Shown here: piece after piece, positions 1 to 6,030 of the stretch
How positions within the stretch are numbered: position 1 is the stretch's first letter
Layout: every line of letters begins with the position of its first letter
DNA from: Planctomycetaceae bacterium
GTDB taxonomy: Bacteria; Planctomycetota; Planctomycetia; Pirellulales; Thermoguttaceae
Length of the DNA: 7,590 nt
Assembly (NCBI GenBank): GCA_031288955.1
Contig: JAITQJ010000032.1
Span: 1 to 7,590, forward strand
Direction of reading: 5' to 3'
Program-made: the position numbers and the translations under genes
Notes under the pieces: model-generated
The model's database searches: none
Seen by the model: the letters and a program-made list of their open reading frames with translations, nothing else
What the model was told of the DNA's origin: nothing

Positions 1-2
1 CC

Positions 3-96
3 CGTACCCGTAACTAGAAGTCAAAAAACACCGTGTTTTAGCATACTTCTAGTTACAAAACGCCGACTTATGGGTACGCTGTTTTTTCAATCGGCG
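3..96. repeat. Cluster of nested and interlocked inverted repeats
   Basis: Several perfect inverted repeats are packed into about 94 bases. An outer 7-bp pair (CGTACCC at 3-9, GGGTACG at 72-78) directly abuts a 12-bp pair (GTAACTAGAAGT at 10-21, ACTTCTAGTTAC at 45-56). The 23-base loop of the second pair holds a further 7-bp pair, AAAACAC at 25-31 and GTGTTTT at 33-39. A fourth pair, CGCCGA at 61-66 and TCGGCG at 91-96, crosses the outer pair, so the two cannot form together except as a pseudoknot. On the minus strand the CGCCGA/TCGGCG hairpin begins at the stop codon of the small gene at 87-284 and is followed by TTTTG, so part of this could be that gene's terminator. The rest is more than a simple terminator needs and may be a palindromic repeat element, a recombination site or a structured RNA. 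The element touches the window edge and may be incomplete. Confidence 0.7.
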
Positions 97-284
97 ATTT
101 TCACCTCTGCCTTCTGTAATGCCTTTTGTACCAGCATTAGGATTTTCCTCTGTACCGCCGTATCTAACAGTTTCCAACTATCGACTACAAAGTCAACCTC
201 GCTGCCTTCTGTAACTCCGTGCGTCATTACGCACTTTAATTCAGGTGCAATTCTAGGTACTGTTGTAATTTCTGATTGACGCAA
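87..284 (-). CDS. Small hypothetical protein (65 aa)
   Basis: I do not recognise this family. The reading frame has a balanced mix of charged and hydrophobic residues, and its last 30 residues (from about VVDSWKLLD to KAEVKIAD) look like one amphipathic helix. The opposite-strand frame (70-279) is rich in Ser, Cys and Phe, as expected of a shadow. The C-terminal pattern (a Trp, a short Leu-rich turn, then a hydrophobic helix) weakly resembles short accessory proteins common in Planctomycetes, but this is an impression only. The start would be TTG at 284, with AGGG about eight bases upstream. The first in-frame ATG is at 227 and would give about 46 residues. Codon use (ACA, GTA, CCT, AGA, TTA) is AT-richer than in the sigma, VWA or dehydrogenase genes, which hints at a different origin. 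It lies downstream of the VWA gene and is separated from it by a repeat-bearing gap. Confidence 0.45.
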   Translation of the reverse strand: MRQSEITTVPRIAPELKCVMTHGVTEGSEVDFVVDSWKLLDTAVQRKILMLVQKALQKAEVKIAD

Positions 285-348
285 GTTGTTACCCTGCGAG
301 GTGTTATGAAAACAGGATAAAAGCCGAAAGATTCTTTTCTAATTCTTT

Positions 349-375
349 TTTGTGTCCTTCGTGCTTTTCGTGGTT
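349..375. repeat. Three tandem 9-bp units (CACGAA-type direct repeat)
   Basis: Read on the minus strand, the stretch is three consecutive 9-mers: ACCACGAAA, AGCACGAAG and GACACAAAA. The first two share CACGAA in register and the third is degenerate. It lies in the gap between the stop of the VWA gene and the small gene at 87-284. From memory, similar runs of CACGAA units are frequent between genes in Planctomycetes, Verrucomicrobia and Lentisphaerae, but I cannot verify that here. Function unknown. The rest of the 285-423 gap shows no gene and no clear terminator. Confidence 0.6.
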
Positions 376-423
376 AACATTATCTCTTTCTATCCTCTCT
401 CGGTGAAAAAGGGGGAATGTGTG

Positions 424-2523
424 TTAGCGTAACCCTTTTGCTTTCTTCACCAACTCGACGAACTCTTTGCGGTGCGAATCGTCTTTGACGCTCGGTGCTG
501 CCAGTTCGAGAACCATATCGTAAGTTCCGCTGCCGCTGTGCCGGCTGTTACGCAGTAACATTCCGTACAAGGCAACGGCGGCGGCAAACTGCGAGTCGGC
601 AGACATTGCCGTTGACTTTGCCGTTACAGGATATTCAAGCAGCGAACTTTTATCGCCGTCCGGCTCCTTGTAACGGAGTTTCACGAACATCAACTCGTCC
701 GAATAAGTTGAAGACGCATCCAGCGGAACTTCGGGGCTATTCTTCGGTTCGTTACCGTAACGGGATTTATCAACGATGGCAGGCAGACTCTCACCGGCAG
801 GGACGATTTCGTAAAGTGCCGTTACCGTATGACCGGCTCCGATTTCACCGGCATCGACTTTATCGTTATGAAAATCTTCGTCGCGCAGTTTCCGGTTTTC
901 GTAACCAAGCAGCCGGTATCCCGCAATCTTTGCCGGATTAAAATCAACTTGAATCTTTACGTCCTTTGCGATTGCAAAGAGCGTACCGGTCAAGCCTTCG
1001 ACCAGCAGCCGCCGTGCCTCGTCAATCGTGTCGATGTAACCGTAATTGCCGTTGCCCCGCATCGACAGCGTTTTGAGCCGGTCATCTTTGTAATTGCCCA
1101 TTCCGAAACCGAGAATCGTCAAAAAGACACCGCTCTTTGCCTCATCGCCAATCATTTCTTCAAGCGTCTTATTGTTCGTTTCGCCGACATTAAAATCACC
1201 GTCCGTACACAAAATCACGCGGTTTTGTGCCTTCTTATCGTAATACTTTCGGGCAACTTCGTAAGCGGTTTTAATTCCGGCAGCACCGGCAGTCGAACCG
1301 CCCGCTCCGAGAGCGTTGATGGAATCCAATATCGCCTGCTTTTCCTGTCCCGATACTGACGGCAGCGCAATCCGGCTTGCACCGGCATATGTTACGATGG
1401 CAACGCGGTCTTTCGCTTGCAGCATTTCAACCAGTTCGGTAAGTCCCCGCTTGACGAGCGGCAGCCGATTGGACGCTTCCATCGAACCGGAAACGTCAAT
1501 CAGGAACACGAGGTTGAGCGGCGGTCGTTCTTCGGCACTGTACTCTTTGCCCTTAATTCCGATGCGTGCCAAAAGATGTTTCGGTTTCCAGGGACACGGC
1601 GAAACGTCAACGTGTGCTGCAAACGGCTTGCCGTCTGTCGGCTGGGCGTAGCCGTACTTAAAGTAATTGACGTACTCTTCGAGCCGAACAGATTCGACCG
1701 GCGGACGCTGGCTCCTCTCGTTGATATAACGCCGCATTGCGGTATAGGATGCCGAGTCAACGTCAATAGAAAAAGTCGAAAACTCGCCGGCTTTCACCGC
1801 TTTGAACTCGTTCTCCGTAAATTCCTTGTACGCTTCGGCGTTGGCAGAATTATAAACATCACGAGGCGACTTTCCCTCATCGGCAATACTGTTGTCTAAC
1901 GGTACCTTTTCGTCCCGCAGCACACCCCGATTAAACATAAACCTAGACATTTCGCTTACTTCGCTCGCATTATCGAGAGTTTTGGAAAACTCAACACGGC
2001 TTTGCGGTGTGTTTGGTGTGTTTTGCGGCGGCAGTTTCCTTGCAAACGATAACAACATATCATCTTTCTGTCGGGAGGACGAGTCAACGTCCTTTTTCTT
2101 ATCAACCGCATCAATGGCATCGTTGCTAACACCGAAGACGTACATTGCAACGTCCTCTTTCTTATCAACCGCATCAATGGCATCGTTGCTAACACCGATG
2201 ACGTGCTTTGCAACGGCGGTTTCTTTGGACGGCGGCAAAAGGGGAACGAGAGCGGCGATAAACAGCGAGGCGGCAACAGCAGCGGCAGCGATACGAACAA
2301 ACCATTTTCTCGGTTTCGGCTTCACCGTCAGCATTTTGTCCGCCGGCAGTGGTTCATTCTTCATTGCCGTTTCGATTTCCTGTACGGTCTGCCGAATGGC
2401 TTCGATTTCTGCCAGCAGTTCGGCATCGGCATTGATTGCCGATTGTATTTCCTGCATTTCGTCATCGGGCAGTTCGCCGAGTACGAAAGCGGTCAGTTTG
2501 GGGTCGCTTATTGTTATGGTCAT
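424..2523 (-). CDS. Membrane-anchored von Willebrand factor A domain protein (YfbK-like) with anti-sigma-like N-terminus
   Basis: A 699-residue protein in several parts. Residues 1-70 form a charged helical region beginning DPKLTAFVLGELPDDE, a pattern typical of anti-sigma-like N-termini in Planctomycetes, but without the HxxxCxxC zinc motif. A single membrane helix follows (about 74-97). Next comes a low-complexity linker with a duplicated 21-residue segment (about 105-147). A conserved region at about 228-320 (AYKEFTENEFKAV, FSIDVDSASY) matches the domain that precedes VWA in the YfbK family. The VWA domain spans about 337-515 and has a complete metal-binding MIDAS: DVSGS at 343-347, Thr411 and Asp441. 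The C-terminal region (about 520-695) corresponds to the YfbK C-terminal domain. The topology implies a cytoplasmic N-terminus and an extracytoplasmic VWA domain. The start is ATG, four bases after the sigma-factor stop and with no Shine-Dalgarno, so translational coupling is likely. The family's molecular role is not established. Control of the neighbouring sigma factor is inferred from position and the N-terminal pattern. Confidence 0.93.
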   Translation of the reverse strand: MTITISDPKLTAFVLGELPDDEMQEIQSAINADAELLAEIEAIRQTVQEIETAMKNEPLPADKMLTVKPKPRKWFVRIAAAAVAASLFIAALVPLLPPSKETAVAKHVIGVSNDAIDAVDKKEDVAMYVFGVSNDAIDAVDKKKDVDSSSRQKDDMLLSFARKLPPQNTPNTPQSRVEFSKTLDNASEVSEMSRFMFNRGVLRDEKVPLDNSIADEGKSPRDVYNSANAEAYKEFTENEFKAVKAGEFSTFSIDVDSASYTAMRRYINERSQRPPVESVRLEEYVNYFKYGYAQPTDGKPFAAHVDVSPCPWKPKHLLARIGIKGKEYSAEERPPLNLVFLIDVSGSMEASNRLPLVKRGLTELVEMLQAKDRVAIVTYAGASRIALPSVSGQEKQAILDSINALGAGGSTAGAAGIKTAYEVARKYYDKKAQNRVILCTDGDFNVGETNNKTLEEMIGDEAKSGVFLTILGFGMGNYKDDRLKTLSMRGNGNYGYIDTIDEARRLLVEGLTGTLFAIAKDVKIQVDFNPAKIAGYRLLGYENRKLRDEDFHNDKVDAGEIGAGHTVTALYEIVPAGESLPAIVDKSRYGNEPKNSPEVPLDASSTYSDELMFVKLRYKEPDGDKSSLLEYPVTAKSTAMSADSQFAAAVALYGMLLRNSRHSGSGTYDMVLELAAPSVKDDSHRKEFVELVKKAKGLR
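2085..2210 (-). repeat. 63-bp in-frame tandem duplication inside the VWA gene
   Basis: Two adjacent 63-base copies (2085-2147 and 2148-2210) differ at only about four or five positions, and the first five bases (caacg) recur once more at 2211-2215. The length is 21 codons, so the reading frame is kept. The protein carries GVSNDAIDAVDKK twice, followed by EDV in one copy and KDV in the other. The repeat sits in the linker just after the membrane helix. The near-identity, including silent positions, points to a recent duplication rather than a conserved structural repeat. Confidence 0.93.
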
Positions 2524-2527
2524 TTGA

Positions 2528-2998
2528 TTATTTTTGGGTTAACGGTTGGGAAAATTCTTTACGCAACAAGCCGACGGCTTCGTGTATGAGCCACGCAATC
2601 GTCGTTACCGGTTCGCCGAGGACTTCGGCTATTTCGGCGTATTTGAGACCTTCCTGAAATTTAAGCCGCAGCACTTCACGATGCCGAACAGAAAGGGCGT
2701 TTATCTTCTGTTGTATCATTTCGTTCTCCTCCTTTTTTTCGGTCAATAAGACCGGATTAAAAAGCGTTGCGGCGGCAAGTATTTCCTCCGGCATCGTTCC
2801 CCGTTTGTCCGATTTGCGGAGCCGGTCAATGACGAGATTCCGAGCCGTCCGATACGCCCAGGGACGCAGTTGTTCGATTTTCCCTCGATTTTCCTCGAGA
2901 CGCAGAAAGACATCTTGAGCGACATCTTTTGCCTCTTCGGAATCGGAGAGCAGCCTTGCTGCATAACGGCAAATTGCTTCGTAAAGTTCGTTTTGCAT
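2528..2998 (-). CDS. ECF-family RNA polymerase sigma factor (sigma-70 type)
   Basis: A 156-residue protein from the ATG at 2998. It has an ECF region 2 (residues about 5-62, with DVAQDVFLRL and RPWAYRTARNLVIDRLRK, the core-binding and -10 recognition parts) and a region 4 helix-turn-helix (about 100-148, LSVRHREVLRLKFQEGLKYAEIAEVLG, then a recognition helix ending in LIHEAVGLLRKEF). The frame stays open upstream to ATG 3094 and TTG 3109. I prefer 2998 because region 2 begins right after it, because the upstream residues look non-coding, and because the longer versions would start inside or beside the terminator at 3097-3124 and overlap the likely promoter. No Shine-Dalgarno is seen before any of these starts. 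The stop is four bases from the VWA gene, so the two are almost certainly one transcript. Target promoters cannot be deduced from this window. Confidence 0.93.
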   Translation of the reverse strand: MQNELYEAICRYAARLLSDSEEAKDVAQDVFLRLEENRGKIEQLRPWAYRTARNLVIDRLRKSDKRGTMPEEILAAATLFNPVLLTEKKEENEMIQQKINALSVRHREVLRLKFQEGLKYAEIAEVLGEPVTTIAWLIHEAVGLLRKEFSQPLTQK

Positions 2999-3008
2999 CG
3001 TATCGGGG

Positions 3009-3031
3009 GGCGTATCTGCGGAAGACACGCC
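3009..3031 (-). promoter_or_regulatory. Leader hairpin ahead of the sigma-factor start
   Basis: On the minus strand, GGCGTGTC and GATACGCC pair over eight positions (one G-T wobble) around a 7-base loop. The hairpin ends ten bases before the ATG at 2998. It occupies the place where a Shine-Dalgarno would be expected and none is found, so it could limit translation. If the sigma gene starts further upstream, this would instead be coding sequence and the pairing fortuitous. Confidence 0.35.
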
Positions 3032-3065
3032 ATTGAGGGACTGGTACCTGTTTCGTTCTCCCAAG

Positions 3066-3094
3066 AGTATAGACGAACAAAACGGGATTTTCAT
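3066..3094 (-). promoter_or_regulatory. Candidate sigma-70-like promoter for the sigma/VWA operon
   Basis: On the minus strand, a -35-like ATGAAA (3094-3089) is followed after exactly 17 bases by TATACT (3071-3066), which matches the -10 consensus at five of six positions. It sits immediately downstream of the terminator that closes the preceding operon, where a new promoter is needed. Transcription would start near 3059, giving a leader of about 60 bases before the ATG at 2998. The -35 match is only four of six, so this is tentative. Confidence 0.4.
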
Positions 3095-3096
3095 AG

Positions 3097-3124
3097 AAAA
3101 AATCGGCAAAAAATTTTTTGCCGA
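3097..3124 (-). terminator. Rho-independent terminator after the ketoacyl-synthase-like gene
   Basis: A perfect 22-base palindrome (arms TCGGCAAAAAA and TTTTTTGCCGA, 3103-3124) lies about 24 bases after the stop of the synthase-like gene. On the minus strand it is followed at once by six T residues and then CT. The GC-rich stem base plus the T-run fits an intrinsic terminator reading leftward. On the plus strand the flank is AAAG, so it is not clearly bidirectional. It separates the dehydrogenase/synthase operon from the sigma/VWA operon. Confidence 0.85.
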
Positions 3125-3148
3125 AAGAATTTATCCTGCGCCGGGGAA

Positions 3149-4438
3149 TCAAATCCGCCGTATCAGCACTGCCGAGGCTTGTCCCTGCGGATTGAAAGAC
3201 GTTTTAATGCAGTAATTTTCCGCTAACGAGACAGTGCCGGAAGGTATCGCCTCCGCCGCATTTTTTGAGGTTACCAAATGCAGCGGACACTCTGCATCTG
3301 GTTGGGCGTAATTGACCGTCGGAAATAATTGTCCGTTTTTTAACGCTAAAACGCTGCCTATCAATTCAACCATTCCGCTGCCCGCCCCCAAATTGCCGAA
3401 GATGCCTTTCATCGCCGTAACCGGTACCGGTGTTTTTCGGGAACCAAAAACATCTTGAATTGCTTCCGCTTCCGCTTTGTCCGCCGCCCTGCTTCCGAGA
3501 CCGTGTGCGCTGATGTGTCCGATACCGTCCGGCGTTAAGGCATTTTGACGAAGTACGGTTTCCAAAACGCTGCGTACCGCATTCCGCGGGGATTGCGGCT
3601 GAATCCGATAGACACCGCAAACGGCTTGCGCCCAAATCGTTGCGCCGCGTTTTTCGGCGTGTTCCCGCTCTTCGAGAACGATTGCGCCCGCCCCTTCGCC
3701 GAGTACCGTCCCGTCCCGCCTCAAATCAAACGGTCGGCAGGCACTTTGCGTCAATTCTTCCTGTTGGTAAGCGTGAATCATTTTGAACGGATGCAGCCGG
3801 CTGCCGGTCGTACCGGTAAGCATAATATCGGCTCTGCCGTCGGCAATGATTTTTATCGACTCGCCGATAACAGCCCCGACAGATGCTTCCCGCAGCGTCA
3901 TCGAATTGCTCGGACCGTGAAAATCATTGAGAATGGCAATATGACTCGCCGGCATATTCGGCAGATACTTTAGTTGCCAAAGCGGCTGCATTTTCGGTAA
4001 ACCGCAAATGCCCCAGCGGGAATAATCGAATCCCTTATCATCAGTACAGGAACGGATACCATCAATAACATCGTCAACGGTTGTCAGTATGTAGTCGGAA
4101 CCGAAGGATATACCGATGCGGTCGGAAGGAAACTGTCCGATTTGAATACCGGCACAAGACAACGCCCTGCTGCTGGCAGCGACTGCCATTTGGATTTCGC
4201 GGGACATTACTTTGAGGTTTTTCCGTATGCCTTTCTGTTGAGCAGTATCTATCGACTCAAACTCGTTGATATTGCCTTCAAAATTTGCCGGAGCGGCAAG
4301 AGATATTAGTCCGCCTCCGCCGTGATAAGGACGCACAGCACTGACACCGGAGACGAGTCCGTCCCAGAATTCGCCAATAGAGCGGAACAGCGGGGCAACG
4401 ATGCCCAGTCCGGTAATGACAACTTGTCGCCGAGCCAT
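3149..4438 (-). CDS. Beta-ketoacyl-synthase-fold protein (KAS II / chain-length-factor-like) with degenerate active site
   Basis: A 429-residue, full-length thiolase-fold protein of the FabF type. It starts RRQVVITGLGIVAPL and keeps the family landmarks CRPFDLRRDGTVLGEGAGAIVLEE (234-257), SAHGLGSRAADKAEA (310-324) and the C-terminal TSFNPQGQASAVLI. Aligned by eye to FabF, the nucleophilic Cys is Glu184 (in GPSNSMTLREASVG). The first His is kept (His312) and so is the Lys (Lys344), but the second His is Asn349 (MKGIFGNLGAGSG). The GFGG loop near the C-terminus is NPQG. A protein without the Cys cannot form the acyl-enzyme, so ordinary condensation is not expected. Chain-length factors of type II polyketide systems, which have Gln at this place, are a precedent for such dead partners, but no active partner or acyl carrier protein lies in the window. 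The ATG has no strong ribosome binding site. It follows the aldehyde dehydrogenase by 42 bases and is probably co-transcribed with it. Confidence 0.9.
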   Translation of the reverse strand: MARRQVVITGLGIVAPLFRSIGEFWDGLVSGVSAVRPYHGGGGLISLAAPANFEGNINEFESIDTAQQKGIRKNLKVMSREIQMAVAASSRALSCAGIQIGQFPSDRIGISFGSDYILTTVDDVIDGIRSCTDDKGFDYSRWGICGLPKMQPLWQLKYLPNMPASHIAILNDFHGPSNSMTLREASVGAVIGESIKIIADGRADIMLTGTTGSRLHPFKMIHAYQQEELTQSACRPFDLRRDGTVLGEGAGAIVLEEREHAEKRGATIWAQAVCGVYRIQPQSPRNAVRSVLETVLRQNALTPDGIGHISAHGLGSRAADKAEAEAIQDVFGSRKTPVPVTAMKGIFGNLGAGSGMVELIGSVLALKNGQLFPTVNYAQPDAECPLHLVTSKNAAEAIPSGTVSLAENYCIKTSFNPQGQASAVLIRRI

Positions 4439-4480
4439 ATCGGCACAATATAACCTATTTTAACAAAGATACAAGGAGTC

Positions 4481-5998
4481 TTATTTTCCTAAAATATGTA
4501 AACTTCCGCAATGCGTGTAGCGGCGTGAACGTGTGAACGTCATCGGATTCGTTATCCCCTCGCCCGTCGGACCGGCTATCGAAAACGATGACCAGCCCGC
4601 CGGTCCGCCGCCGTTGCCCGATGTACTCGCTCCGTTTGTAACGAATATCGTCGTGTTCAACTCCTTCGCCATCCGTGTTATCGTATCAACGTTGTTGGAG
4701 TGAATCACTGCCGTATGGCGAAAATTATGCTCGTATTTCTTTGCCGCCGCAATCCCTTCATCTGCCGTCCGCACACGGACAAACGGAACAAACGGCATCA
4801 TCTGCTCCACCGGTACAAACGGATTGCTCTCGTCCGTTTCTCCAAACAACAGCGTTACTCTGTCCGAAATGTTCTTGCCGATTCCCGAAGCCAACACTTT
4901 CGCATCTTTGCCGAGAAAATCCCGGCTCGGTACATAATGTCTTCCGGCACCTTCACCGGTTTCCGCGATTCCTTTTCGGGTCATTGTCTCTGTTTCCGCT
5001 GCATTGAGCCGCACCGCACCGGCGCGTTCCATTGCCGACATCAACGCCTCAAAAATGGAATCAACGGCGAACACCTCCTTTTCAGCAAGGCACAGCAAAT
5101 TGTTATCGTAAGCCGCACCGGTAATGATACTGCGTGCCGCCCGGTCAAGGTCGGCAGTTTCGTCCACAACAACCGGCGGATTGCCCGGACCGGCAACGAT
5201 AGCCCGCTTTGCCTGCGACAGTGCCGCTTTGGCTAAACCGGGACCGCCGGTAACAACGAGCAGCGAAATGTCGGGATGCTTGAAAATAACGTCCGACGTT
5301 TGCAGCGTTGGTTCGACAACAACGTTTATCAGGTTATCGATGCCGTGTATGCGTAAAATCATCTCGTTAAACCGGCGGACACCTTCGGCAGCAATGCGTT
5401 TGCCGCTCGGATGCGGATTGAAAACGACAGTATTACCGGACGCAATCATATTGATAGCGTTGTTGGCAATCGTCGGCAAACTATGTGTTACAGGCGAAAC
5501 GGCACCGACAACGCCGAACGGGGCGTGTTCGATGATTGTTAAACCGTGGTCGCCGGTGAATATCTCGGTTTGCCGGAATTCCGTACCGGGAGCATTGCGT
5601 CCCAGACCGGCAAGTTTGTCAATTTTATGTTCGAGACGACCGATTTTAGTTTCGTTCATTTCGAGAGTGCCGAGTTCGACGCTTTGGTCAATGACGATAC
5701 TTCGGATAATGTCGATGACGGCGGTACGTTCGGCAACACTTCGGTACTGCAATTCCTCGAAAGCGGCTTTGGCAGCAGCAACGGCATCGTTCGGGTCGGA
5801 GAACAAACCGTTATAGCCGCGAAAACTTTTATGCGCTGTATATGAAGAGGCACCGGCATTTGCCGCAGCGGCGTTGCCCGGACAACCGGCGGCTTGAGAT
5901 GTGCTGCCGGCACGGGGACTTGTCCCGCGCTGGTGCGCAACACGGTTGAGAACTTCTTCAACAATATTGCGGATAATCGGTTCGCTTAATTTCTGCAC
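4481..5998 (-). CDS. CoA-acylating aldehyde dehydrogenase (EutE/PduP/PvmE-like)
   Basis: A 505-residue NAD-dependent dehydrogenase that would convert an aldehyde such as acetaldehyde or propionaldehyde to its acyl-CoA. Visible motifs are a glycine-rich cofactor segment VVTGGPGLAKAAL (248-260), AGPGNPPVVVDE (269-280) and the active-site segment YDNNLLCLAEKEV with catalytic Cys303, all typical of the EutE/PduP branch. The first 20 residues (LSEPIIRNIVEEVLNRV) form a short amphipathic helix joined by a flexible Ala/Gly/Ser-rich linker (about 23-55) to the catalytic domain. This is the layout of a bacterial-microcompartment encapsulation peptide and explains why the protein is longer than PduP. 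The start is GTG at 5998 with AGGAGG seven bases upstream (6006-6011), which fixes it. In Planctomycetes and Verrucomicrobia such an enzyme (PvmE) serves fucose/rhamnose-degrading microcompartments, but no shell-protein gene is in the window. It lies 32 bases after the 77-residue gene. Confidence 0.93.
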   Translation of the reverse strand: MQKLSEPIIRNIVEEVLNRVAHQRGTSPRAGSTSQAAGCPGNAAAANAGASSYTAHKSFRGYNGLFSDPNDAVAAAKAAFEELQYRSVAERTAVIDIIRSIVIDQSVELGTLEMNETKIGRLEHKIDKLAGLGRNAPGTEFRQTEIFTGDHGLTIIEHAPFGVVGAVSPVTHSLPTIANNAINMIASGNTVVFNPHPSGKRIAAEGVRRFNEMILRIHGIDNLINVVVEPTLQTSDVIFKHPDISLLVVTGGPGLAKAALSQAKRAIVAGPGNPPVVVDETADLDRAARSIITGAAYDNNLLCLAEKEVFAVDSIFEALMSAMERAGAVRLNAAETETMTRKGIAETGEGAGRHYVPSRDFLGKDAKVLASGIGKNISDRVTLLFGETDESNPFVPVEQMMPFVPFVRVRTADEGIAAAKKYEHNFRHTAVIHSNNVDTITRMAKELNTTIFVTNGASTSGNGGGPAGWSSFSIAGPTGEGITNPMTFTRSRRYTHCGSLHILGK

Positions 5999-6011
5999 GG
6001 CTATTCCTCCT
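5999..6011 (-). promoter_or_regulatory. Ribosome binding site for the GTG start of the aldehyde dehydrogenase
   Basis: A perfect AGGAGG (6006-6011, read on the minus strand) lies seven bases before the GTG at 5998. It decides the start in favour of GTG and so includes the N-terminal helix in the protein. Confidence 0.85.
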
Positions 6012-6030
6012 TGAAATTTGATTGATAGGT

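Noticed and set aside
3..78. Integron attC site at the left edge
   Set aside because: The arms are palindromic and end in GTAAC/GTTAC, but the RYYYAAC and GTTRRRY consensus boxes are not matched and no integrase or cassette array is visible.
70..279. Plus-strand frame of 69 residues starting with ATG
   Set aside because: It is Ser/Thr/Cys/Phe-rich, has no Shine-Dalgarno, and lies opposite the better minus-strand frame at 87-284.
349..375. CRISPR array
   Set aside because: The units are only 9 bp, contiguous and without spacers.
1892..2527. Long plus-strand frame (211 residues) opposite the VWA gene
   Set aside because: It is a Ser/Ala-rich shadow of the N-terminal part of the VWA gene. The minus-strand frame has clear domains and motifs.
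2999..3109. N-terminal extension of the sigma factor to ATG 3094 or TTG 3109
   Set aside because: The TTG lies inside the terminator palindrome and the ATG is two bases past its T-run. The extra residues resemble no part of an ECF region 2.
5124..5816. Long plus-strand frame (230 residues) opposite the aldehyde dehydrogenase
   Set aside because: The opposite strand encodes a well-recognised enzyme with intact active-site motifs. This frame has no recognisable domain and is a shadow.
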